DNA of 8,749 nt from an uncultured Mollicutes bacterium (GCA_900549915.1 URQF01000055.1:1-8749), one strand, 5' to 3'. Counted from the first letter of the stretch, positions 1 through 6,660 are shown. Program-made: numbers and translations. Notes: generated from the sequence alone by a model not told the origin.

Positions 1-21
1 AAAAGCATTCGGCTTATCATT
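1..21 (+). repeat. 21-bp terminal direct repeat, left copy
   Basis: This is an exact copy of 8729-8749. It begins AAAAGCATTC and ends CTTATCATT, and encodes part of the transposase C-terminus (KAFGLS). The bases before the copy at the right edge (GATGGC) lie outside the window at the left, so identity may extend beyond what can be seen. This is the signature of a contig that closes on itself or of two direct IS copies. Confidence 0.95.
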
Positions 22-88
22 GACAAAGCAGTTTTTGAAGATAGATGCACTTGAAAAGTATTCAGGATTAAAGATAGAAAAAGACTAA
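1..88 (+). CDS. IS1634-type transposase, C-terminal end (continues from the right edge)
   Basis: An open frame enters from the left edge (first whole codon at 2) and ends at TAA 86-88, giving 28 residues that finish in GLKIEKD. Bases 1-21 are identical to bases 8729-8749. When 8749 is joined to 22, this frame continues the transposase that starts at 6825 without a frameshift, giving 1992 nt (663 residues plus stop). This is therefore the C-terminal tail of the same transposase, or of an identical copy of the IS. On its own the fragment has no catalytic residues. The reading frame and the overlap are directly visible; whether it is the same molecule or a second IS copy is not. Confidence 0.85.
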   Translation, partial: KAFGLSLTKQFLKIDALEKYSGLKIEKD

Positions 89-100
89 ATCCAACGCTTG

Positions 101-167
101 AAAAGCCGGCCTCTTGGCAGAAACTACTACAAAAATTTGTGGCGGTTTTCCAAAAGCCGGCTTTTTG
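101..167 (+). terminator. Long-stem intrinsic terminator after the transposase, probably bidirectional
   Basis: AAAAGCCGGC (101-110) pairs perfectly with GCCGGCTTTT (156-165). The stem extends inward through TTGG (114-117) and CCAA (150-153) across a small bulge. On the plus strand the stem is followed by a T run (162-166), 12 bases past the transposase stop. On the minus strand the arm also ends in TTTT, so it could also stop transcription running out of the HAD gene at 246. The loop is about 32 nt, long for a classical terminator. The right arm is itself embedded in a 14-bp palindrome (152-165). Confidence 0.6.
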
Positions 168-245
168 TCGCACTTTTCAAAAACTAACTGTAAAAGTCAT
201 GATCCAAGAAAAAAGAATAAAGAAAGAGAATTTCAGATTTCAATA

Positions 246-929
246 TCAGAGTCCTAAGAACCGAAGAATGTTCTCTTTCCTAGGAGTATAGTTTTCGATT
301 GTCTCATCCACATAGGAAGGTGTTAAGAAGGTAGGAGGACAGTTTTTGTCTTTCACTAGAACAATCTTACCCGCCTTTGCACGATAAGCTGACAAAAGTC
401 CAGAAGCCGAATCCTCGAAAATAACGCAGGAAGAAGGATCCAAATGGATTCTCTTTGCAGCAACTTCATAGATTTGAGGATCTGGTTTTCCTCTTTGAAA
501 GCTTCCATCATCATAGACAATAGCCTCTTTTGGAAAATACTCCAATAGTGGGAATACCTTCCTGTACCATGCCCTATTGCTTTTTTCGGAAGATGTCGCA
601 ATCGCCCTAGGAACATGATTCTTTTTCAAGAATTCCAGAAACAGAGTTAGCCCAGGGGCAAAATGAAGAAAAGCCGGATCCGAGGAAGCGAGTTTACGAT
701 ACCTGACCTCTTTCTCTTGAGCAATTTCATTCCTTTTCTCCTCGGACAGAGCCGAAGGAGACAAGTAAGAAAGAATCAGATTATTCGGACGTCCTTGAAC
801 ATTCTTATCCAAATCCTCATCGGTCAGTTGCTTGTGAAAGTACTCCAAAGCAATCCTCTTCCACGCTCTGCAATGAAGCGGAGAGTCAAAGAACCTCGTC
901 CCGTTGAAATCAAAAAGAACACCTTTCAT
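246..929 (-). CDS. HAD-superfamily hydrolase (subfamily I, beta-phosphoglucomutase-like fold) with a DxN motif
   Basis: A predicted soluble HAD phosphotransferase or phosphohydrolase of 227 residues; the substrate is unknown. The start is placed at ATG 929-927 because it has AAGGAG five bases upstream, begins directly with the conserved strand MKGVLFDFNGT, and overlaps the xerC stop (ATGA, 926-929). A longer frame from 956 adds nine unconserved residues. Visible motifs: motif I D7-F-N9-G-T, motif II ATSS (111-114), motif III Lys in RGKPDP (K148), and motif IV FEDSASG (171-177, E172 and D173). The helical cap lies at about 15-85. The second Asp of the usual DxD, which acts as general acid/base in most members, is Asn here. 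The enzyme may be slow, use another acid/base, or serve a non-mutase role. It is last in the minus-strand cluster and probably translationally coupled to xerC. The family call is solid; the function is open. Confidence 0.85.
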   Translation of the reverse strand: MKGVLFDFNGTRFFDSPLHCRAWKRIALEYFHKQLTDEDLDKNVQGRPNNLILSYLSPSALSEEKRNEIAQEKEVRYRKLASSDPAFLHFAPGLTLFLEFLKKNHVPRAIATSSEKSNRAWYRKVFPLLEYFPKEAIVYDDGSFQRGKPDPQIYEVAAKRIHLDPSSCVIFEDSASGLLSAYRAKAGKIVLVKDKNCPPTFLTPSYVDETIENYTPRKENILRFLGL

Positions 930-1861
930 TTTTTCTCCTTCCTGTCTGGAAAACACTTGTCATAAGTGTTCTTCAAATCTTGGTAAGTGACATGCGTATA
1001 GATAGAAGTCGTTCGGACCGATTCATGTCCTAAAAACTCCTGTATCACTCTTAAGTCTGCACCATTGTTCAGAAGCTCTGTTGCAAAGGAATGACGTAGC
1101 CTATGAGGATGGACTTTCAAAGTAAATCCGGATTTCTCAGCAGCTTTGGAAACAAGATATTCGAGTCCTCTCTCTGTCAACGGCTCTCCTCTTTGATTCA
1201 GGAACAGGATTCCAGAATCCTCTTTCTTGCCAAGGAGCTGACTACGAAGTTCTTTTTCGTATTTTTCAATGGCGGTTAAGCAAATCGAAGAAAAAGGAAC
1301 CATGCGGTCTTTCTTTCCTTTTCCTTTGACATGAATCAGTCTTCTTTGTTTGTCCCTATCACTCCTTCTCCTAGAAATCAGTTCACTGGCACGAAGCCCG
1401 GAAGCGAAAAGAAGCTCTAAGACAGCTTGATCTCTTAGCATCCTTCTATCTGTCCGCTTCCTATTGGAATCCAGAAAATCATTGATTTCCTTTTCAGAGA
1501 GAAACTCAGGTAATTTCTTTGCTTTTTTCGGAGAGGATATCGTTTCAAAAGGATTATCCTTCCTGCCATGATAAACATGGAGATAGAGATAAAAGTGCCG
1601 AAGGGCAGAAAGCTTTCTTTTGATAGAAGAAGAATCCCTGTTCTTCCTCCGTAAGGAAAGAAGATACGTCTGAATCAGCTCTCGGTTCACTTCTTCTTTT
1701 TTCTTTCCTTCATCCAAAAGAAAAAGAAGAAAGCTGGCAACATCCTCGCCATAGCTCAGAGCTGTTTTTTCCGAATAGCCTTTCAATCCAGTCAGATAGG
1801 AGAGAAATCCGCTGAATTCCTTATCCTTGACCTTGCTAATCCTGTTTCCGTTTGTTTCCAT
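926..1861 (-). CDS. xerC: Tyrosine recombinase XerC (CodV-like)
   Basis: A site-specific recombinase of 311 residues that, by family knowledge, resolves chromosome dimers at dif with a partner Xer protein in the cytoplasm. The N-terminal SAM-like core-binding domain (about 15-100, YSEKTALSYGEDVASFLLFL) is followed by the catalytic domain (about 115-300). All catalytic positions are present: R157 in ASGLRASEL, K181 in GKGKKDR, H253 and R256 in HRLRHSFATELL, H279 in LGHE and nucleophile Y288 in SIYTHV. Length is typical. Position right after topA matches codV/xerC of Firmicutes, although trmFO, which usually lies between them, is missing. The ATG at 1861 lacks a clear Shine-Dalgarno sequence. 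A terminator separates it from topA, so transcription may rely on read-through or a weak promoter in 1862-1909. Its TGA stop overlaps the HAD start. XerD or a phage integrase is less likely given synteny and length. Confidence 0.92.
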   Translation of the reverse strand: METNGNRISKVKDKEFSGFLSYLTGLKGYSEKTALSYGEDVASFLLFLLDEGKKKEEVNRELIQTYLLSLRRKNRDSSSIKRKLSALRHFYLYLHVYHGRKDNPFETISSPKKAKKLPEFLSEKEINDFLDSNRKRTDRRMLRDQAVLELLFASGLRASELISRRRSDRDKQRRLIHVKGKGKKDRMVPFSSICLTAIEKYEKELRSQLLGKKEDSGILFLNQRGEPLTERGLEYLVSKAAEKSGFTLKVHPHRLRHSFATELLNNGADLRVIQEFLGHESVRTTSIYTHVTYQDLKNTYDKCFPDRKEKK

Positions 1862-1901
1862 AGGTCTACTAATAATTTTATCAGAAAGAAAACAAGCAGA
1901 G

Positions 1902-1934
1902 AGAAAAATCCCCCTATCCTATCGGATAAGGGGA
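1902..1934 (-). terminator. Intrinsic terminator after topA
   Basis: On the minus strand, CCCCTTATCC (1933-1924), loop GATA, then GGATAGGGGG (1919-1910) form a 10-bp stem with one U-G wobble, followed by ATTTTTC (1909-1903). It lies 9 bases past the topA stop and about 40 bases before the xerC start, so most topA transcripts should end here. Downstream xerC-HAD expression would then be attenuated. Confidence 0.85.
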
Positions 1935-1942
1935 CAAGTTAT

Positions 1943-4093
1943 CTACTTTTCTTCTTTCTTGTCCTTCTGGTCTTTGGAAGGAACAATATAACGGCACTTC
2001 GGATAGTTCGAGCAACCAATAAAGGTCTTACCCCAACGGCTCTTTTTTTCAATCAGATGGCCTTTATGGCAACGCGGACAAAGAGGAGCATCAGCAGGAA
2101 TCTCAACCGGTTTCTTAGCTCCTTTTTCGACAACGCGGCCTTTGCTATCTTCCCTATAATCGCATTCCGGATAGCCAGAGCAGCCAATGAACTTTCCATA
2201 ACGTCCTTTGCGGTAAATCAACGGCTTACCGCATTTCGGACAGACTCTGCCTTCCACAACTTTCGGTTCTTCTTTCTCAATGTAGGTGCAGGAAGGATAG
2301 TTGGAACAGCCGATGAACTCTCCGTATTTTCCTTTCCGGTAAACAAGGGGAGATCCGCACTTCGGACAGACTCTGCCTTCCACAACCTTCGGTTGAAGTT
2401 TTTCCCTGTTCTGCTTAGCAGCATCGAAATACTTCGTGAACTCAAACCAGAAGTCCGAAAGAAGCTGCAAACGGTCGGCCTTTCCATCCGCGATATTATC
2501 CAAGGATGTTTCCCTGTTTGCCGTATAGCTGACATCCCTGTATTTCGGGAAGTTATGAACCAAGGCATCGACTGTGATATCGCCTTGTTCGGTCGGAATC
2601 AAAGAACCTTTGACCGACTTGACATACTCTCGCTCGATCAAAGTCGAAATCGTCTTAGCATAGGTGGAAGGACGTCCGATTCCGTTCTCCTGCCTGAGTT
2701 TGACGATTTTACCTTCATTGTAACGGCTCGGAGCTTTCGTAAAGTGCTGTTCCTTATCCATCTTGACAGAAGTGAAGAGGTCTCCTTCCTTAATGGAATT
2801 CGGAATCTTGCTTTCTTTCTTCTTCTCTTCTTCGGTTTCTTCATTATAGATTCGAGTATAGCCATCAAAGAGAGTCTTCGTATTGCTGCAATTGAATCCG
2901 TATCCATCGCCTTCTAAGACAAGAGTAGTCAGAGCATCAACCTTTGGTGCCCTTAAAGAAGCCACAGCACGGTTATAAATCCTCAGATAGAGTTTGTACT
3001 CATCCTCGGTCAGATAAGCATGCCTCTGGCCTGGAGTCAAAGAAAGATCGGTCGGACGGATAGCCTCATGGGCATCCTGAACATTCTTGCTCGACTTCTG
3101 GACATGGACACGGCCAAGATATTCCTTGCCGTAGTTCTTCTCAATCCTATCATGAGCAGCTTGAATGAATTCGTCTGCGAGACGGATAGAATCGGTACGC
3201 ATGTAGGTGATAAGACCCGTTGCCTGTCCCTTGATCTCGACACCCTCATAAAGATGCTGAGCGATGGACTGAGTGTGGTTAGCAGAGAAATGATAACGGG
3301 TAAAGGCTTCCTGCTGCCTCGTGGAAGTAATGAACGGAGGACGAGGCTCTTTCTTTACATTGCTGGTCTTTAAAGAAGTTGCTGTATAGTCTTTCGGCAG
3401 ATCGGCTAAGATCTTCTTCACTTCCTCTTCATTCTTGATAGAAAGCGGTTTTCCCTGATAGGTAGCAAGATTTGCCACGACTTCAGCATCGTTCTTATCC
3501 TTGAAGGTTCCGGAAATTGTCCAGTATTCCTGAGGAACGAAGTCCTTGATTTCCTTTTCACGGTCAACAACAAACTTCAGGACAACCGATTGGACACGGC
3601 CTCCGGAAGGAGATTTGATTTTCTTCTGTAAAAGATAAGATAAACGGAATCCCATGATTCGATCGATGATACGACGGGTTTCCTGACTTTCAACAAGCGG
3701 CCTATCAATCGTACGAGGATTCTCAAGGGCACGGAGAATAGCAGGTTTTGTGATTTCATGAAACTCCAAACGCTTGGTCGTCTGCACATCCAAGCCAAGA
3801 ACCTGGGCAAGATGCCAGGAAATGGCTTCTCCTTCACGATCAGGGTCGGTTGCGAGATAAACGTCATCGGCTTTCTTAACATCTTCCTTGAGCTCTTTGA
3901 CTGTTGCCCTTTTATCGCTTGGAATCACATAGGTCGGTTTAAAATCGTGTTCGACGTCAACACCTAAGCCCCTATGTCCAGAGCTGGCTAAATCACGGAT
4001 ATGACCTTTAGAAGCAACGACTTTATAGTCTTTTCCTAAGAATTGTCCGATTGTTTTGCTCTTATGCGGTGACTCAACAATTATTAATTTCAT
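1943..4093 (-). CDS. topA: DNA topoisomerase I (type IA) with three C-terminal zinc ribbons
   Basis: Relaxes negatively supercoiled DNA by transient single-strand cleavage. The start is set at ATG 4093 because MKLIIVESPHKSKTI is the conserved N-terminus. A longer GTG-started frame from 4162 runs through the promoter and adds 23 unconserved residues. In 716-residue numbering, the TOPRIM domain has E7 and DPDREGE with D83, D85 and E87; the catalytic tyrosine is Y297 in ITYMRTDS; the core motif ENGIGRPSTYA lies at about 469-479. The C-terminus has three four-cysteine zinc ribbons (about 576-602, 618-644, 672-700; CPKC...C-x5-C, the last CPRC...C-x5-C) and a lysine/glutamate-rich tail. Ribbons 1 and 2 are nearly identical and 42 residues apart, indicating a recent duplication. 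Length is near that of Bacillus TopA. It has its own promoter and terminator, so it can be expressed apart from dprA, as suits supercoiling-responsive control. Confidence 0.97.
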   Translation of the reverse strand: MKLIIVESPHKSKTIGQFLGKDYKVVASKGHIRDLASSGHRGLGVDVEHDFKPTYVIPSDKRATVKELKEDVKKADDVYLATDPDREGEAISWHLAQVLGLDVQTTKRLEFHEITKPAILRALENPRTIDRPLVESQETRRIIDRIMGFRLSYLLQKKIKSPSGGRVQSVVLKFVVDREKEIKDFVPQEYWTISGTFKDKNDAEVVANLATYQGKPLSIKNEEEVKKILADLPKDYTATSLKTSNVKKEPRPPFITSTRQQEAFTRYHFSANHTQSIAQHLYEGVEIKGQATGLITYMRTDSIRLADEFIQAAHDRIEKNYGKEYLGRVHVQKSSKNVQDAHEAIRPTDLSLTPGQRHAYLTEDEYKLYLRIYNRAVASLRAPKVDALTTLVLEGDGYGFNCSNTKTLFDGYTRIYNEETEEEKKKESKIPNSIKEGDLFTSVKMDKEQHFTKAPSRYNEGKIVKLRQENGIGRPSTYAKTISTLIEREYVKSVKGSLIPTEQGDITVDALVHNFPKYRDVSYTANRETSLDNIADGKADRLQLLSDFWFEFTKYFDAAKQNREKLQPKVVEGRVCPKCGSPLVYRKGKYGEFIGCSNYPSCTYIEKEEPKVVEGRVCPKCGKPLIYRKGRYGKFIGCSGYPECDYREDSKGRVVEKGAKKPVEIPADAPLCPRCHKGHLIEKKSRWGKTFIGCSNYPKCRYIVPSKDQKDKKEEK
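2153..2392 (-). repeat. Tandem duplication of a 126-bp zinc-ribbon unit inside topA
   Basis: Two head-to-tail units (2392-2267 and 2266 to about 2153) each encode PKVVEGRVCPKCG, then a YRKG-YG-FIGCS-YP-C core. At the DNA level, 2235-2268 and 2361-2394 match in 33 of 34 bases, an offset of exactly 126 bp (42 codons). Divergence is concentrated in the second half of each unit. The third ribbon (about 2063-1995) is clearly more diverged, so the first two arose by a later duplication or were homogenised by conversion. Confidence 0.85.
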
Positions 4094-4129
4094 ATTCTGA
4101 TTTCTACCCCTGCTTTCAATGCGTTCCTT

Positions 4130-4158
4130 ATTATTATGAGAGAGAGGGTGTTTGTCAA
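4130..4158 (-). promoter_or_regulatory. Promoter for topA
   Basis: On the minus strand a perfect -35 box TTGACA (4158-4153) is followed, after 17 bases, by AATAAT (4135-4130), five of six matches to the -10 consensus. Transcription would start near 4123, about 30 bases before the ATG at 4093. A purine-rich AGGGG (4111-4107) may serve as ribosome binding site, though its 13-base spacing is long. This promoter excludes the upstream GTG at 4162 as the start from this transcript. Confidence 0.75.
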
Positions 4159-4171
4159 GCACGGATTTTCC

Positions 4172-4186
4172 CTTAGCTATGCTAAG
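4172..4186. other. Small perfect hairpin between dprA and topA
   Basis: CTTAGC (4172-4177), loop TAT, GCTAAG (4181-4186). On the minus strand, the direction of dprA, no T run follows, so it is not a standard terminator for dprA. On the plus strand a short T run (4191-4194) follows, but no plus-strand gene ends here. It could stabilise the 3' end of dprA mRNA or slow polymerase. Function unproven. Confidence 0.3.
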
Positions 4187-4194
4187 AATATTTT

Positions 4195-5007
4195 CTACTC
4201 CATCTCCTTACGATAGCAGTCTTTCAGCTGGTCAAGGATATCTTGGCTTGTTAGTACAGCCTGTGCTCCTTCCTGAATAATCGTATTCGTCAAATCATCT
4301 CCGGTGATATTACAAGGAAGCGCCATGACTTCCTTATTCCTATCTAAAGCATAGCGTACCGTCGATTTCGTTCCAGAGCGTCTCGCCGAACCTCCGCCAA
4401 TAAAAACCACTTCACTCCTAGCTGCCATTAGCCGGTTACGGAAGAGGAAATTGTCCTGTTTCGGTGCAAGGTTTCCAGGATACTCGCTGATAACAAGCCC
4501 TTTACCGCTTTTGCAGTATTCATAAATATCCTTATTCTTATCTGGATAGCAGAAATCAATTCCAGACCCTAGCACAGCAATAACAGGTGCATTCTTCTTC
4601 CTCGCTGCCCGCCTGAAGGCCTCATCGAGTCCTGCTGCCCTCCCAGAGACAATCGCTACCTTGTTCTTCCTGACATCCTCGATTTCTTCAATCAGACGAG
4701 CACAGGTGTCATGCTGATAGATCGTCGGTTTCCGGGTCCCGACACAAGTCAAACGATAACGTGTCTTCCTTAAAGAAAGGTCTCCATAGTAGTACCTCAC
4801 CCTTGGAGGATAAGGGCAATTGGTAAAGTAGTCCGGATACTCACAGTCTCCAATCATCAGCCTATTGGCTTTCCTATCGGAAAAAGCTTGGTCGATTTCC
4901 TCCTGTGGCCTTGCTTCTTTTTTTGTCCTTTTCTGATACCTCTCGCTCCAATTCCCTTTGCAATGCTTCGATAGAGCAGTCCTGATTTTTCTAGCTCGTA
5001 AATCCAT
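4195..5007 (-). CDS. dprA: DNA-processing protein DprA/Smf, divergent
   Basis: DprA binds incoming single-stranded DNA and loads RecA during natural transformation, and it is also conserved in bacteria with no known competence. The product has 270 residues, with an N-terminal region (about 1-80) ending in the typical YPxx...P-YYYGDL pattern, then a Rossmann-like domain (about 85-255). Family landmarks are present but altered: VGTRKPT (89-95; usually VGSR), SGRAAGLD (121-128; usually SGLARGID), LGSGIDFCYP (146-155), SEYPGN (174-179), FRNRLMAA (189-196; usually RNRIIA), RSGTKST (210-216; usually SGSLIT) and LPCNITG (usually VPG). The C-terminal winged-helix domain of some DprA proteins is absent. 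ATG at 5007 has AGGAG eight bases upstream. It follows rnhB after 56 bases, without the sucCD genes found between them in Bacillus. Identity is secure from fold motifs plus synteny; whether it works in transformation is unknown. Confidence 0.9.
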   Translation of the reverse strand: MDLRARKIRTALSKHCKGNWSERYQKRTKKEARPQEEIDQAFSDRKANRLMIGDCEYPDYFTNCPYPPRVRYYYGDLSLRKTRYRLTCVGTRKPTIYQHDTCARLIEEIEDVRKNKVAIVSGRAAGLDEAFRRAARKKNAPVIAVLGSGIDFCYPDKNKDIYEYCKSGKGLVISEYPGNLAPKQDNFLFRNRLMAARSEVVFIGGGSARRSGTKSTVRYALDRNKEVMALPCNITGDDLTNTIIQEGAQAVLTSQDILDQLKDCYRKEME

Positions 5008-5063
5008 TTTTTCTCTCCTCTACCCTATATCGGTGCGGAAAGAGAAAAAATTCCAAAAGAAAA

Positions 5064-5744
5064 TCAGAAAAGCTTCAGTTGCTCAATTCCTAAGAACCTA
5101 TCCTTGACCGGTTCAAAGGAAAGACGATGGACACCTTTGATATAGCCATAGTCTTCAATTGCCTTTAAATGCTGCTTGGTTCCGTATCCTTTATTCTTTT
5201 TGAACTGATAGAGCGGATACCGCTTATCCAGTTCAATCCTATAATCGTCTCTTGTAACCTTAGCAAGAATCGAAGCGGCTGCCACATTCAAGGAAGTCGC
5301 ATCTCCCTTAGGAATCGAAAGGAAAGGAATCTCCGTCGGAAGGTTCCTGTAGTCCGTAATCAGGAAATCTGGAACGATAGTCTTTGAGATTTCTTTCAGG
5401 CACTCCCTCCTGCCATAGCGATCTGCTTCCAGAATATTCCTTTCATCGATCGTCTCGACTGGAATCAGTTTCACACAATAGCAGAGCGCTTTCTCTTTGA
5501 TAATCTTATAAGCTTCCCGTCTCTGTTTATCCGTCAGCTTCTTGCTATCATTGATTAAAGGACAATCAAAATCCTTAGGAAGAATCACCCCTGCACAGCT
5601 TAAGGGACCAGCAAGAGGACCTCTGCCAGCTTCATCAAAGCCAGCAATGTATTCTGCCTGATGAATCCTTCTCTCCTGATTATCAAAAACATGCAGAGGG
5701 GTTTCCCTGTTATCAAGAACAGGTAGATTTTTCTTTTTAGTCAT
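5064..5744 (-). CDS. rnhB: Ribonuclease HII
   Basis: Endoribonuclease that cleaves RNA in RNA-DNA hybrids and single ribonucleotides embedded in DNA. The 226-residue product has the four acidic residues expected for the Mg/Mn site: D37 and E38 in AGFDEAGRGPLAGP, D131 in FLITDYRNLP, and D148 in KGDATSLNVAAASILAKVTRD. It also has NDSKKL (65-70), KGYGTKQH and the closing HRLSFEPV motif. The N-terminal extension of about 30 residues is shorter than that of Bacillus RnhB. The ATG at 5742-5744 lies inside the end of rbgA (8-nt overlap), with AAGG about eight bases upstream, so translation is probably coupled to rbgA. The DEAGRG and SKKL motifs exclude RNase HIII as the likelier choice. Confidence 0.96.
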   Translation of the reverse strand: MTKKKNLPVLDNRETPLHVFDNQERRIHQAEYIAGFDEAGRGPLAGPLSCAGVILPKDFDCPLINDSKKLTDKQRREAYKIIKEKALCYCVKLIPVETIDERNILEADRYGRRECLKEISKTIVPDFLITDYRNLPTEIPFLSIPKGDATSLNVAAASILAKVTRDDYRIELDKRYPLYQFKKNKGYGTKQHLKAIEDYGYIKGVHRLSFEPVKDRFLGIEQLKLF

Positions 5745-6585
5745 CGAGTGACCTTCTTCCTAGAGTGCCGACTTTGAATTCACTGAGAACGAGACTTCTT
5801 GCCTTCCTAGTATCCGGTTCTCCTTTCAAAAGAAGGAGCTTACGTGCCAATGCAATCTTTGCAAAGGTCTCCTCATGAGTGGCTTCAAAGCGAACGCCAT
5901 AACGTTGCATCAGAACATCCGGATAATGAGAAGAGAGAAAATCAAGAAGATAATCGCTTAAAGGAACAAGAGGAAGGATGTCCTGCTTAAGAGATCCAAG
6001 CAGAGCCAGCTTAGCCACAATTTCCTTATTCTGATAATTTGGTTCAAGAATACCAGGAGAGTCAAAGATATAGACTTTTTCAGAAACATGGATTAGGCTT
6101 TCGTCTCTGGTTTTGCCCGGTCTGTTCTCAACCGCTGCTTTCTTTTTTCCAGCAAGAGAATTGATGAAGGTGGATTTCCCGACATTCGGAATACCAAGAA
6201 CCCTGAATCTCTTGCTTGGAAGCGGAAAGCCAAGCTTCTTATATTTTTTATCGTTTTTCGTCTCAACCTTTGAAAGATACCCAAGAAGCTCTTTCCCGGC
6301 TCTTGGATTGCGAAGATCATATGAAAAAGGCATTATTCCATTCTTTCTCATCTGATCCCTCTGCTTAGGAAAAATCAAAGGGTCTGCTAAGTCGGCTTTA
6401 GAGAAAATATAGACCTTAACTTTGTCTGCTGTCCTCTGATCCAGATAGTCCGGAAAGGAGGAAAAAGGGGCTCTGGCATCGCCAATTTCGATAACTCCAT
6501 CACAAAGCTGAAGCTTCTCGCGCCTCGCTCGAAGAGCCTTTTGCCTATGCCCTGGAAACCAATGAATGTCGTTGATGCTAGCCAT
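5737..6585 (-). CDS. rbgA: Ribosome biogenesis GTPase RbgA (YlqF)
   Basis: A circularly permuted GTPase that acts late in 50S subunit assembly. The 282-residue protein shows the permuted G4-G5-G1-G2-G3 order: N-terminal HWFPGHRQKALR (8-19; H13 corresponds to the catalytic His of the family's WFPGHM motif), GDARAP (35-40), G4 as SKAD (62-65; usually NKAD), G1 GIPNVGKS (131-138), RPGKTRD (155-161) as switch region, and G3 DSPGIL (175-180; usually DTPGIL). The C-terminal helical RNA-binding domain covers about 185-275. It is the first gene of the minus-strand cluster, with a TATAAT box 20 bases upstream and only a weak AGG ribosome binding site. The Asn-to-Ser change in G4 affects the guanine-specificity residue. 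Paralogues YqeH and YjeQ are excluded by the HWFPGH start and by synteny with rnhB. Confidence 0.95.
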   Translation of the reverse strand: MASINDIHWFPGHRQKALRARREKLQLCDGVIEIGDARAPFSSFPDYLDQRTADKVKVYIFSKADLADPLIFPKQRDQMRKNGIMPFSYDLRNPRAGKELLGYLSKVETKNDKKYKKLGFPLPSKRFRVLGIPNVGKSTFINSLAGKKKAAVENRPGKTRDESLIHVSEKVYIFDSPGILEPNYQNKEIVAKLALLGSLKQDILPLVPLSDYLLDFLSSHYPDVLMQRYGVRFEATHEETFAKIALARKLLLLKGEPDTRKARSLVLSEFKVGTLGRRSLDD

Positions 6586-6605
6586 AACACAATTTACCTG
6601 TAATT

Positions 6606-6634
6606 ATTATACGCAAAAGCGATAAAACTTGTAT
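6606..6634 (-). promoter_or_regulatory. Probable promoter of the rbgA cluster
   Basis: A perfect TATAAT lies on the minus strand at 6611-6606. The -35 region 17 bases upstream (about 6634-6629, ATACAA) is a poor match. The start of transcription would fall near 6599, giving a very short leader of about 14 bases before the rbgA ATG at 6585. The promoter sits outside the probable IS left end, so the insertion appears to have left the cluster's own promoter intact. Confidence 0.5.
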
Positions 6635-6660
6635 TTTTTCGGTAGTTTTACAGAATAATC

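Larger units (their letters stand above)
1..165 (+). mobile_element. Right end of an IS1634-type insertion sequence (boundary approximate)
   Basis: This stretch contains the transposase tail and the structured DNA after it. The outer limit is uncertain. Reading inward from this end, the reverse complement of about 121-139 gives CAAATTT followed directly by TTGTAGTAG. That resembles the left-end CAAATTT at 6724-6730 and the GTAGTA units from 6742, but with a 10-base spacing difference. This could be an imperfect terminal inverted repeat or chance. No target-site duplication could be identified between the flanks (166-245 compared with 6586-6680). Confidence 0.5.

Noticed and set aside
930..956. 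Upstream ATG for the HAD gene at 956
   Set aside because: The internal ATG at 929 has a well-spaced AAGGAG and begins at the conserved first strand; the nine added residues lie within xerC and are unlike the family.
926..1861. xerC as an integrase marking a genomic island
   Set aside because: Its length, complete Xer motifs and position next to topA fit the chromosomal XerC/CodV; no attachment site or phage genes are nearby.
2057..2917. Long plus-strand open frame (286 codons) opposite topA
   Set aside because: It is the mirror of the zinc-ribbon and C-terminal part of topA, has no recognisable domain, and its length follows from topA codon usage.
4094..4162. GTG start for topA adding 23 residues
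   Set aside because: The extra segment overlaps the topA -35 and -10 boxes and has no conserved residues; MKLIIVESP is the family N-terminus.
6646..6653. TTTTACAG (6646-6653) and its reverse complement (188-195) as the IS terminal repeats
   Set aside because: Only 8 bp match and the sequence just inside does not continue the match; chance is plausible in AT-rich DNA, so it was not annotated as a repeat.
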